Shown in pieces: positions 53,299 through 61,469 of a stretch of 64,000 nucleotides of DNA. A program made the position numbers and the translations under genes. The notes under the pieces were generated by a model. The model saw nothing but the letters and a program-made list of their open reading frames with translations. It was not told the origin of the DNA and made no database searches. This DNA comes from a virus, in the IMG/VR virus record IMGVR_UViG_3300044620_000527, positions 1-64,000 of that record. One strand, given 5' to 3'. Within the stretch, counting starts at the first letter, position 1. Every line of letters starts with the position of its first letter.

Positions 53299-55125
53299 AT
53301 GGCAATTCAAATTAGCCCAGGCGTAAATGTAACAGAAAAAGATGTCACACTTTTGGTGCCAGCAATCGCCACCACACCAGCAGGTATGGTTGGCTTGTTC
53401 CAATGGGGACCAGGCAACGAACCAGTGACAATTACTAGCGAAAAAGAACTTTCAGAAGTATTTTATAAGCCAGCAAAAGCATCAGGCGCAATGACCGATG
53501 CCACCAAATACAACAGATGGTGGTGGTCTGCTGCCAATTTCTTGTCTTACGGTAACAATATTAAAATTGTAAGATTTATTAATGATGGTGGTGGTTCATA
53601 TACTGCCACTTCAGGTACTGCTGCTGTAGCAGGTGAAGATCTTTGCGGATTAACATCATTTAGAGCATATACCCCAGTAGTTGGAAATGGATTCTGGGGA
53701 GCAAAGTATCCAGGCGAACTCGGCAACAGCATCAAGGTAGTTGTTTTAGATTACTATGCTGCTGAAACATATGATGCCGATACAGACGGAAACGCCAATC
53801 AATATATCGACTACATTGGTAATTTTGATGGTTTGCCAGGAACATCTCCTTGGGCAGAAACAGTAACCGGAGCAGAAATTAAAGACGAGATTCACGTTCT
53901 TGTAATTGATGCTGATGGTAAAATTTCTGGTACTGCTGGTACAATTCTTGAAAAATTTGCATACCTTTCAAAGGCATCAAACGCAGTAAATCAAAACGGA
54001 ACAACTAATTATTATAAAGATGTTATTAACAATGAATCAAAGTATGTTTGGTCATTATATCATTTAGATAACGCAAGTGCTGCAAATAATTCATCAAATG
54101 TAAGTGCATTTGGTGCTGTAAGTTCCACTGGTACTACACCGTGGGGAACCGCCGTAACAACTACTACATCCGCCTTTAAAGTAGTTAAAACTGGTGAAAA
54201 TCTTGTTGTTACTATGCTCTACGGTGGATTGGTTGGAAATACACCAAATGATAACGACATTGCAGAGGCATTCAACACATACATGGGTGATCCAGAAATC
54301 ATCGATGTTTCAATGTTTATCACAGGACCACTCGGTAAAACTGCTGCATACCGTGTAACAGAAATAGCAGAAACAAGAAAAGATGTTGTGGCATTCGTGT
54401 CCCCAACACCAACAAATGGTTTCAATCAAACACCAAGTGCATATTTGAATGATATCGTTGCATTTAGAACAAATGGCGATTCCACTTCCTATGGTGTTGC
54501 TGATACTGGTTACAAATTGCAATACGACAATTATAACGACGAATATGTTTATATTCCTCTAAATGCAGATATTGCAGGATTGTGCGCTCGTACAGATAGC
54601 ACAAATGATCCTTGGTTCTCTCCAGCCGGATTAAACCGTGGTGGAATTAACAGAGTAATCAAACTTCCTTTCAATCCAAATCAAGCACAACGCGATGATT
54701 TGTATAAGATTGGAATGAATCCTGTAGTTTCATTCCCCGGAATTGGTCCTGTTCTTTACGGAGACAAGACTCTCTTAAGTAGACCATCTGCCTTTGACAG
54801 AATCAATGTTCGCAGATTGTTCATAATTCTTGAGAAATCAATTGCAACTGCCGCCAAGTTCCAACTCTTTGAATTCAACGATGAGTTTACAAGAGCACAA
54901 TTTGTAAACTTGGTAACTCCATTCCTCAGAAATGTTCTTGGAAGAAGAGGTATCACCGATTTCCGTGTAGTTTGTGATGAAACAAACAATACAGCACAAG
55001 TAATCGACTCAAACAACTTTGTAGCAGATATCTATATCAAACCAAACAAATCAATCAACTTCATTCAACTCAACTTCATTGCTACACCAACTGGTTTGAG
55101 CTTTGAAGAAGTCGTTGGAGCCTAA
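53299..55125 (+). CDS. 18: Tail sheath protein gp18
   Basis: The 608-residue protein (T4: 659) begins IQISPGVNVTEKDVTLLVPA, TTPAGMVGLFQWGPGNEP and ITSEKELSEVF, the gp18 N-terminal signature. Its C-terminus has INVRRLFIILEKSIATAAKF, FNDEFTRAQFVNLVTPFLRN, and IYIKPNKSINFIQLNFIATP, the conserved sheath core. It forms the contractile outer tail. AAGGAG precedes the ATG, and the tube gene follows 18 bases later, as in T4. Confidence 0.97.
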   Translation: MAIQISPGVNVTEKDVTLLVPAIATTPAGMVGLFQWGPGNEPVTITSEKELSEVFYKPAKASGAMTDATKYNRWWWSAANFLSYGNNIKIVRFINDGGGSYTATSGTAAVAGEDLCGLTSFRAYTPVVGNGFWGAKYPGELGNSIKVVVLDYYAAETYDADTDGNANQYIDYIGNFDGLPGTSPWAETVTGAEIKDEIHVLVIDADGKISGTAGTILEKFAYLSKASNAVNQNGTTNYYKDVINNESKYVWSLYHLDNASAANNSSNVSAFGAVSSTGTTPWGTAVTTTTSAFKVVKTGENLVVTMLYGGLVGNTPNDNDIAEAFNTYMGDPEIIDVSMFITGPLGKTAAYRVTEIAETRKDVVAFVSPTPTNGFNQTPSAYLNDIVAFRTNGDSTSYGVADTGYKLQYDNYNDEYVYIPLNADIAGLCARTDSTNDPWFSPAGLNRGGINRVIKLPFNPNQAQRDDLYKIGMNPVVSFPGIGPVLYGDKTLLSRPSAFDRINVRRLFIILEKSIATAAKFQLFEFNDEFTRAQFVNLVTPFLRNVLGRRGITDFRVVCDETNNTAQVIDSNNFVADIYIKPNKSINFIQLNFIATPTGLSFEEVVGA

Positions 55126-55143
55126 TCGAAGAGGGAGCAATAA

Positions 55144-55689
55144 ATGGACATTAGCAAGTTTACATCTAAATTCGATGGCGGAGCAAGATCAAATCTGTTC
55201 CAATTCAGAGTCAGTAATTTACCAGCAGGCGTTCCTGCATTCAATGCAGATGATCAAATCATCCACGTTAAAAGCATTCAATTGCCAGAAACAACAGTTG
55301 GTGAAATTCCTGTAAATCACATGGGAAGAATTTACAAATTCCCAGGCGATAGAGTTTATAATGACGTATCACTTACTATCTTGAGTGATGGTACTGATAT
55401 GCGCGTAAGACATTTCTTCGAAGCATGGAACCATGTTTGGAATCGTCATTTTGCAAACGTAGGATTGTTGCCAAATGATGCAAACTTGAACGCTGTAGTT
55501 GAATTAATTCAATTGGATCGCAATCACAGTCCAATCAGAACATATAAACTGCAAAAAGCATGGTGCAGTGATGTCTCTGCCGTAGATTTGTCACACGACA
55601 ACAATGACGCTTTAGTTGAATTTACAGTAACACTGAAGTACCACTTCTTCGAAGTAGACGGTAAGAACGGTCTTCACTTAAGACGTTAA
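55144..55689 (+). CDS. 19: Tail tube protein gp19
   Basis: The 181-residue protein (T4: 163) reads ISKFTSKFDGGARSNLFQFR, IHVKSIQLPETTVGEIPVN, GDRVYNDVSLTILSDGTDMR and HFFEAWNHVWN, the conserved gp19 order. It stacks in rings to make the tail tube. It has GAGGGA upstream. A second tube-fold gene is at 7291, so the two should not be confused. The portal gene follows 31 bases later behind AAGGAG. Confidence 0.96.
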   Translation: MDISKFTSKFDGGARSNLFQFRVSNLPAGVPAFNADDQIIHVKSIQLPETTVGEIPVNHMGRIYKFPGDRVYNDVSLTILSDGTDMRVRHFFEAWNHVWNRHFANVGLLPNDANLNAVVELIQLDRNHSPIRTYKLQKAWCSDVSAVDLSHDNNDALVEFTVTLKYHFFEVDGKNGLHLRR

Positions 55690-55720
55690 CCTACCTATAT
55701 ACTCGTGAAGGAGTTTTATA

Positions 55721-57358
55721 ATGGCATTTGATATATTCGGTTTTACTTTTGGTAGAACTAAAGAGCAACAACAATCTGTTCCCTCAGTAATTCCCCCGGC
55801 TATGGACGATGGCGCATCCTTCGTCCAAGCCGGTGGTTTTCAAGGCTGGTATGTAGATCTTGATGGTACTGTCAAGTCTGATGTAGATTTGGTTAAAAAG
55901 TATCGTGAAATGAGTCTTCATGCTGAAGTTGAAATGGGAATAGACGACATCGTAAATGAAGTAATAACCGAAGATGCTTCTGGTACATTTATTAAATTAA
56001 ATATAGACAAAGTAGATTCTAGTATTATTCCAGAAGAAGTTAAAAAAGTTTTATATGACGAATTTAAACACATTTTATTCTTATTGGATTTCAATAGAAA
56101 GTGTTATGAGATTGTTCGTCGCTGGTATATTGATGGTAGGTTATATTATCACATTATTCTGGAAGATGATCCACGACAAGGAATAAAAGAAGTACGACAA
56201 GTAGATCCTCTTAGAATTAAAAAAGTAAGAGAAATAAAGAAAAAACAAAAAGTAAATGGTGTTGATGTTATTGATGGTGTAGAAGAATATTATTTGTACA
56301 CCGTTCAAGAAAGATTTAACATGTATGATACCACTCAAGGTATCAAGTTATCTCCCGACTCCATTAATTACTGCCACTCTGGTTTATTTGATTACGGCAC
56401 AAAAAGAGTAGTAAGTTATCTTCATAAAGCAATTAAACCATTGAACCAATTAAGAATGGTCGAAGATGCTACCGTAATTTATCGTTGGTCAAGAGCACCA
56501 GAGCGTAGAATATTCTATATCGACGTTGGTTCTTTGCCAAAAAATAAAGCAGAGCAGTATCTAAGAGACATCATGTTGCGTTATCGCAATAAGATTACAT
56601 ACGATGCCGGTACTGGTGAAATCCGCGACGACAGAAAACACTTGAGTATGTTGGAAGATTATTGGCTCCCCCGTCGTGAAGGTGGTAAGGGAACAGAAAT
56701 TCAAACACTATCCGGTGGTCAAAATCTAGGTGAAATGGAAGATGTAAAATACTTCCAAAAGAAACTGTTTAGAAGTTTGAATATTCCTATGTCTCGTTTA
56801 GAAGCAGACAATGGATTTAACATGGGTAGAGCGGCGGATATTAGCAGAGATGAATTGAAGTTTGCTAAATTCATTTCTCGCCTTCGCTCTCGGTTCTCAG
56901 AGTTGTTCTTAAACTTTATGAGAACTCAATTGATTGCAAAAGGAATAGTAGATATTGACGAATGGAATAAGATTTGTCAATACATTCGTTTTGAATTTTC
57001 AACGGATTCAATGTTCTTAGAATCTAAGCAATCTGAAGTGCTAAAAGACAGAATGGCAATTTTGAGAGAAGTTTCCGATTATTCTGGTAAGTATTTCTCG
57101 GAAGAATGGATTAGAAAGAATATTCTTCATCAAACAGACGAAGACATTCAATTGATTGATTCTCAAATTGAACAAGAAAAAATGATACAAGAACAAAAGC
57201 AAATGGAAGAACAAATGCGCGCCGAGCAATTGGCAGCACAAACTATGGGTGTTCCTGGCGGTGCGCCTGGAGCAGGAGCATCTGCACCAAGTCAACCAAC
57301 AGCAGTTGCACCACAGCAATCAACGGGAGTAGATTACGATGCCAGCAGCCTTTTATGA
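55721..57358 (+). CDS. 20: Portal vertex protein gp20
   Basis: The 545-residue protein (T4: 524) contains WYVDLDGTVKSDVDLVKKYR, EMGIDDIVNEVIT, RWYIDGRLYYHIILEDDP, VEDATVIYRWSRAPERRIFY and the long helical LPRREGGKGTEIQTLSGGQN block, all hallmarks of gp20. The C-terminal tail is rich in Gln, Ala and Pro. The dodecameric portal is the DNA gate of the prohead. The next gene starts 20 bases before its stop. Confidence 0.97.
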   Translation: MAFDIFGFTFGRTKEQQQSVPSVIPPAMDDGASFVQAGGFQGWYVDLDGTVKSDVDLVKKYREMSLHAEVEMGIDDIVNEVITEDASGTFIKLNIDKVDSSIIPEEVKKVLYDEFKHILFLLDFNRKCYEIVRRWYIDGRLYYHIILEDDPRQGIKEVRQVDPLRIKKVREIKKKQKVNGVDVIDGVEEYYLYTVQERFNMYDTTQGIKLSPDSINYCHSGLFDYGTKRVVSYLHKAIKPLNQLRMVEDATVIYRWSRAPERRIFYIDVGSLPKNKAEQYLRDIMLRYRNKITYDAGTGEIRDDRKHLSMLEDYWLPRREGGKGTEIQTLSGGQNLGEMEDVKYFQKKLFRSLNIPMSRLEADNGFNMGRAADISRDELKFAKFISRLRSRFSELFLNFMRTQLIAKGIVDIDEWNKICQYIRFEFSTDSMFLESKQSEVLKDRMAILREVSDYSGKYFSEEWIRKNILHQTDEDIQLIDSQIEQEKMIQEQKQMEEQMRAEQLAAQTMGVPGGAPGAGASAPSQPTAVAPQQSTGVDYDASSLL

Positions 57359-57992
57359 ATTTAGTGTAGAACAAGGATCTGATTTCGTCACATCCTTTAA
57401 AATATTAAAACCAACTGGCGGTTTATTTAATTTTTTACCAGCAAATGGTGCTTCTTTTTGGAATAGTGCAAATACTTCAGTAAATTTTGATGTTCCTGAA
57501 GAAATTAAATTAGCATATCCAGAAAATGCTGATTCTTTTGGTTGGTTAAAAAATGTAACAACATCTGCTAGTTGGGTTGATAGAACTTTTCTTACCATAA
57601 GAATGAAAGTGAAAGATAACAAAGGTTGTCAAAAACTTAACGGTCAACGAATTTACAAAGCAGTTAGAAAAACAGCAACAGATGAAATAATTGTACAACA
57701 AGATGATACAAATTTTGTAGTGGATAATTCAAATCCAGGATCTTGTACTCCTATTGGTTCTGGTGCGGGTGCAATTAAAATGAAACTTTTTGATAATAGA
57801 ACTGACTATAATGCCAATTTAATTATACCTAATGCAAATACTTCTTTGTTTTTGGGTAAATATCTATATGACATTGAACTTGAATATAGGTTAGGAGTTT
57901 ATAATTCAAATCCAAATAATATAACTACAAGTGGATTTGTTATAAGAATGTTACAAGGAAAAATGACATTTAATCCAAATATTACTGCTTAA
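57339..57992 (+). CDS. Beta-rich virion protein, function unknown
   Basis: The 217-residue protein overlaps the portal by 20 bp. Its start, FYEFSVEQGSDFVTSFKIL, resembles the opening of Ig-like phage proteins (E-QG--F---F), and LGKYLYDIELEYRLG near the C-terminus followed by VIRMLQGKMTFNPNIT matches their closing pattern (YDLE..-.RLL-G-V--P-VT). Such proteins occur beside fibre genes in several phages; I cannot name a family. It and the following collagen-like gene interrupt the T4 order 20-67, suggesting an inserted decoration or fibre module. Confidence 0.6.
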   Translation: MPAAFYEFSVEQGSDFVTSFKILKPTGGLFNFLPANGASFWNSANTSVNFDVPEEIKLAYPENADSFGWLKNVTTSASWVDRTFLTIRMKVKDNKGCQKLNGQRIYKAVRKTATDEIIVQQDDTNFVVDNSNPGSCTPIGSGAGAIKMKLFDNRTDYNANLIIPNANTSLFLGKYLYDIELEYRLGVYNSNPNNITTSGFVIRMLQGKMTFNPNITA

Positions 57993-57993
57993 T

Positions 57994-59487
57994 ATGGCAA
58001 ACAATTTTAAAATATTTGTAAGTTCTTTTCCTACAAAGATTGCATTTAAAAGAAGTAATGCAATTGATGTCTATCAAATAAATAAAATTGAGTACACAGA
58101 AGCAAAAATTATTGAAAATCTTACGTTAGCCGGAGAACTGTACGGAGCAGGAACTACGGGTATAAATGTAGGGGAATCTTGTACATCAAATTTAATTGGT
58201 TGTGATGAAGAATTCGTAGCACCAACTCCAGAATGTGAAACCGGGGGAACGGGACCACGAGGGCCCGCTGGACCTGCTGGACCACAGGGACCTACCGGAC
58301 CACAGGGACCACCGGGTGCCGGAGGATCAAGAATATTCTGTGGTTATTTGGGAGGACCACCAAAACCACCAGAAGGTAAAATATCAGTTGATTGTTTAAA
58401 AAATGCAACAGGTTATGTTGTTAGTAGAGCACCTGGTCCAACTTGCAATGGTGGAGGAAATCCATTAGCGTCTGGTAGTGGTGCAAATTTAAACGAATTT
58501 AAGAAAAGATTTTTTACTACAGATGAGTACTATGTTATAGGAGATGTTAATGGTTGCGGATATTCTACAGTACCATTAGCGGATGGGTGTACAACAGGCA
58601 ACACTCACTATGAACATAGAACTGTATATAATGGTTATAAATCTAATGGTATTTGTTATTCATCGCAGCAATGGGATTTTGGTAAATACACACAATCCGT
58701 TCTAGGTACTACACTAACGGAAGAAAATAGAAGTTCTGTGGCTGCTTCGGCAAGAACAGGCGGTTCCAACCAATTAATTTTTATACCAACCCAACAAATA
58801 TATGGTGGTGCAGAAACTGCAAGATTGGATGATTGGTTCGATGTTGTTGGAGGTGGAACTGGTAATGGATTGTATGATATCTTGGCAGATTACAATCCAG
58901 ATTGTGGTCCAGAAGGACCACCAACAGCACCACCAATAGCAGATCAGGGATCTACTATTTGTGCAGATGGAATAGAACCATCCGGTGCGCCGTTGCCTGG
59001 AGATGAAAATGAATGTAATGGTGGTTGCAATAATCCAATATCAAATTGCGATGAAGTTACTGATGGAGATATATTCATCGATGCAACAAATGGAGTAATG
59101 TATTTTTACTCTGAAGGAGCGTGGTCCTCGCAGGGAATCCCTTTAGGGGGTGAGTCTGATTGTACAAAACAATCAGACTGCAAAGACAAAACTGGTGCTG
59201 GATCTTGCGAAGGAACCGTTACTTGTTTTTGTCCACCGGGTGAAAATTGCGGCGATTTTGCGGGATGCACAAGTCCAGAAGGTTGCTCTGATTGCGAAGC
59301 AGCAAAAGCAGCAGCAATAGAAATTTTAAAGGCATGCACAAATGGTACATGTGCTGGTGCAATTGCGGCGCTTGGTGGGGAATGTCCATCGAGTAGTGAT
59401 TGTGCAGATTGCATTAGTTCTTTCTATTGTTATTATTATAATGGTTATCATTATCCCGGAATAATTGTGGCGCCCGGTGGAGTTTAA
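57994..59487 (+). CDS. Collagen-like, Cys-rich virion protein (decoration or fibre)
   Basis: The 497-residue protein carries eight Gly-X-Y triplets at about residues 87-110 (GPRGPAGPAGPQGPTGPQG, then PPGAG). They are followed by a GGSRIFCGY domain and a long Gly/Asn-rich part. The last 110 residues hold about fifteen cysteines, many in CxxC or closely spaced pairs (SPEGCSDCEAAK, SSDCADCISSFYC), ending in YYNGYHYPG. Collagen-like repeats promote trimerisation in phage fibres. Cysteines this dense are rare in phage virion proteins. It lies between portal and core genes; the function is inferred, not shown. Confidence 0.7.
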   Translation: MANNFKIFVSSFPTKIAFKRSNAIDVYQINKIEYTEAKIIENLTLAGELYGAGTTGINVGESCTSNLIGCDEEFVAPTPECETGGTGPRGPAGPAGPQGPTGPQGPPGAGGSRIFCGYLGGPPKPPEGKISVDCLKNATGYVVSRAPGPTCNGGGNPLASGSGANLNEFKKRFFTTDEYYVIGDVNGCGYSTVPLADGCTTGNTHYEHRTVYNGYKSNGICYSSQQWDFGKYTQSVLGTTLTEENRSSVAASARTGGSNQLIFIPTQQIYGGAETARLDDWFDVVGGGTGNGLYDILADYNPDCGPEGPPTAPPIADQGSTICADGIEPSGAPLPGDENECNGGCNNPISNCDEVTDGDIFIDATNGVMYFYSEGAWSSQGIPLGGESDCTKQSDCKDKTGAGSCEGTVTCFCPPGENCGDFAGCTSPEGCSDCEAAKAAAIEILKACTNGTCAGAIAALGGECPSSSDCADCISSFYCYYYNGYHYPGIIVAPGGV

Positions 59488-59494
59488 TTTAATT

Positions 59495-60466
59495 ATGAAA
59501 TTGATACACAGTTTTTCAACTAATATTGATGATACACAAAACACTAAAGAAGCAATAAACTCAAAAAAATGGGGAGACAGTCTATCCAAAAGAAGAGTTC
59601 ATTGGTATTGTTGGGTTTGGTCTTTTTTATCTGCCTCTAAACATTCCGATCAATTTGAGTTATATACTGATGCTATGGGTGCAGATATTTTAGTTGGTGC
59701 ATTAAATTTACCATACAGTAGAGTTAATTTGACATTAGATGGTATAAACAAAAAATACTTGTATCTTGGGAAAATAAAAACATATGCAGTTCAAAGAGAA
59801 CCGTTTTTACACATGGATGGTGATGTTGTTTTTAGAGAATTTTTCCCCACCAATTTGCCTAATCTATATGCACAACAATATTCATGGTGGTTAAAGGATT
59901 TATACCAAAACATTTTAGTACTATTGTTTAATAATAATTTTGAAGCAATACCCGAAGAATTTAAAAAATTAAACATTCTAACAATGAAAAATTCCGAGTT
60001 TGGAACTCTAAATGCGGGAGTATTTGGTGGAACTGATTTAGAATTAATACGAGAATGTGCAAATAAAACTTTATTGTTTTTTGAAAATACACACAATACA
60101 AAATTATTAAATGATCTGCTGGATGAGTTTAGTCTTATGACTTTTTATGCAAATAATAAAAAAGGTAGTACATATACACAAACCGCATTATTTTCTTTAT
60201 TTGAAGAGTTTTTACCAGTTTTAATGTATAAACAAAAGTATAAAAATTTAGATGGGTTAAAAACCGTATTAAATGAAGAAGACATAGAAAAAGAACACAC
60301 AGTAGAATTAAATATTGATAGAAGTACAAAGTTAAAATATGTGCATTTAATGGATGCAAAACGTGATGATGGAGAACCAAGCATAGCATATAGACAACGC
60401 TTTATCCAAAAGTTCAGAGAAGAGTATCCAGAGTGGGCAGCCAAAGTCGATACATATCTAAGTTAA
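59495..60466 (+). CDS. Glycosyltransferase-like protein (DUF6734-type)
   Basis: The frame is open from a TTG at 59465, inside the previous gene, but the ATG at 59495 gives 323 residues and is the better start. ELYTDAMGADILVGALNLPY, then YLYLGKIKTYAVQREPFLHM with DGDVVFREF immediately after, gives a D-G-D motif as in GT-A glycosyltransferases. Proteins of this pattern (Y-D--G---L---L-LPY...EPF-H-DGDV) I associate with DUF6734. FGTLNAGVFGGTDLELIRE follows, as in galactosyl- or glycosyltransferases. It probably transfers a sugar; donor and acceptor are unknown. It precedes the late promoter of gp67. Confidence 0.7.
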   Translation: MKLIHSFSTNIDDTQNTKEAINSKKWGDSLSKRRVHWYCWVWSFLSASKHSDQFELYTDAMGADILVGALNLPYSRVNLTLDGINKKYLYLGKIKTYAVQREPFLHMDGDVVFREFFPTNLPNLYAQQYSWWLKDLYQNILVLLFNNNFEAIPEEFKKLNILTMKNSEFGTLNAGVFGGTDLELIRECANKTLLFFENTHNTKLLNDLLDEFSLMTFYANNKKGSTYTQTALFSLFEEFLPVLMYKQKYKNLDGLKTVLNEEDIEKEHTVELNIDRSTKLKYVHLMDAKRDDGEPSIAYRQRFIQKFREEYPEWAAKVDTYLS

Positions 60467-60472
60467 TAAAAC

Positions 60473-60480
60473 TATAAATA
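60473..60480 (+). promoter_or_regulatory. T4-type late promoter for gp67/gp21
   Basis: TATAAATA matches the late consensus exactly and is followed 18 bases later by the gp67 ATG at 60499 with AGAGG. It lies just after the stop of the glycosyltransferase-like gene. Confidence 0.8.
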
Positions 60481-60498
60481 ATAAAAAAGAGGTATTCT

Positions 60499-60774
60499 AT
60501 GTCTAGCGAAAAAATAATCGATGCACTATTCGATAACAATTTAGAAAAATTCCGAACAGAAGTTCGTACTGCTTTATACACAAAAGCAGGAGAGTATATG
60601 AACAACGCAAAGCAAACCGTTGCTGGTGTCATGATGAATCCTCCAGAAGAAGTACAAGAGGAAAAAAAGAAACTATCTAAAGAGCAATTAGCAGCAGTAA
60701 GAGCACCACATGATAAGATTACCCGTGGAGACATTATTGCTCTTGCTCAAAAGAACGCAAAGAAAAAGGGGTAA
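60499..60774 (+). CDS. 67: Prohead core protein, gp67-like
   Basis: The 91-residue protein (T4 gp67: 80) reads IIDALFDNNLEKFRTEVRTA and LYTKAGEYMNNAKQTVAGVM, resembling the start of gp67 (LI-AI--NDL---R--F---M). The remainder is highly charged, with EEVQEEKKKLSKEQLAA and a basic C-terminus (AQKNAKKKG). Its position after gp20's late neighbours and before gp21 is that of gp67/gp68 in T4. These small proteins shape the core on which the prohead is built. It precedes gp21 by five bases. Confidence 0.75.
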   Translation: MSSEKIIDALFDNNLEKFRTEVRTALYTKAGEYMNNAKQTVAGVMMNPPEEVQEEKKKLSKEQLAAVRAPHDKITRGDIIALAQKNAKKKG

Positions 60775-60779
60775 TATAG

Positions 60780-61427
60780 ATGAAACTTATTACTGAAACA
60801 AGACAACAAGACATTCAATATGTTTCTGAAGCCGCAGAGGGTGGTAAGAAGTCTTACTTCATTCGTGGTGTTTTCGCAGAGTCCAATAAGGTAAACAAGA
60901 ATCAACGATTTTACGAAGGACCAGTCATGGAGATGGCTGTACAAACATACAATGATACCTTTGTAAAAAATAGTCGCGCTTTGGGTGAACTTGGACATCC
61001 AGAAGGACCAACTGTTAATTTAGAAAGAGTATGCCACATGATCAAAGATCTTCATGTGGAGGGTAGTCAAGTAATGGGTAATGCAAAGATCATGGACACC
61101 CCATATGGTAGAATTGTACAAAACCTTATTGATGAAGGTGCTAAACTTGGAGTGTCTACCCGTGGTATGGGTTCATTGGCTGAGCGTAATGGAGTCAATT
61201 ATGTGCAAAAAGACTTCATGCTTGCCGCTGTCGATGTAGTTGCAGATCCCTCTGCACCAAACGCATTCGTAGACGGCATCATGGAAGGTAAAGAATGGGT
61301 TTGGGACAATGGTGTTTTCAAACCAACAATCATTGAGAATTACAAAAAACAAATTGAAAAAGCAGGATCAAGAAACTTGGAAGAAGCCAAATTAAAAGTA
61401 TTCCGCGATTTCTTATCTAAATTGTGA
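60780..61427 (+). CDS. 21: Prohead core protease gp21
   Basis: The 215 residues match T4 gp21 (212). FIRGVFAESNKVNKNQRFY, LGELGHPEGPTVNLERV and LGVSTRGMGSL contain the catalytic His73 and Ser126 (T4 His85 and Ser140), with DPSAPNAFVDG later. gp21 is a serine protease inside the prohead. It cleaves the core proteins and the capsid protein N-terminus before packaging. Its gene lies between gp67 and gp22 as in T4. Confidence 0.97.
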   Translation: MKLITETRQQDIQYVSEAAEGGKKSYFIRGVFAESNKVNKNQRFYEGPVMEMAVQTYNDTFVKNSRALGELGHPEGPTVNLERVCHMIKDLHVEGSQVMGNAKIMDTPYGRIVQNLIDEGAKLGVSTRGMGSLAERNGVNYVQKDFMLAAVDVVADPSAPNAFVDGIMEGKEWVWDNGVFKPTIIENYKKQIEKAGSRNLEEAKLKVFRDFLSKL

Positions 61428-61431
61428 AATG

Positions 61432-61439
61432 TATAAATA
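61432..61439 (+). promoter_or_regulatory. T4-type late promoter for gp22
   Basis: TATAAATA, exact consensus, lies just after the gp21 stop and about 30 bases before the gp22 ATG at 61470, which has AAGGAG at 61456-61461. Confidence 0.8.
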
Positions 61440-61469
61440 ACTGAGCGACAAATCAAGGAGATTTAACAA

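Noticed and set aside
55103-55315. 70-residue frame across the gp18-gp19 junction
   Set aside because: Out of frame with both gp18 and gp19 and overlaps conserved coding of each.
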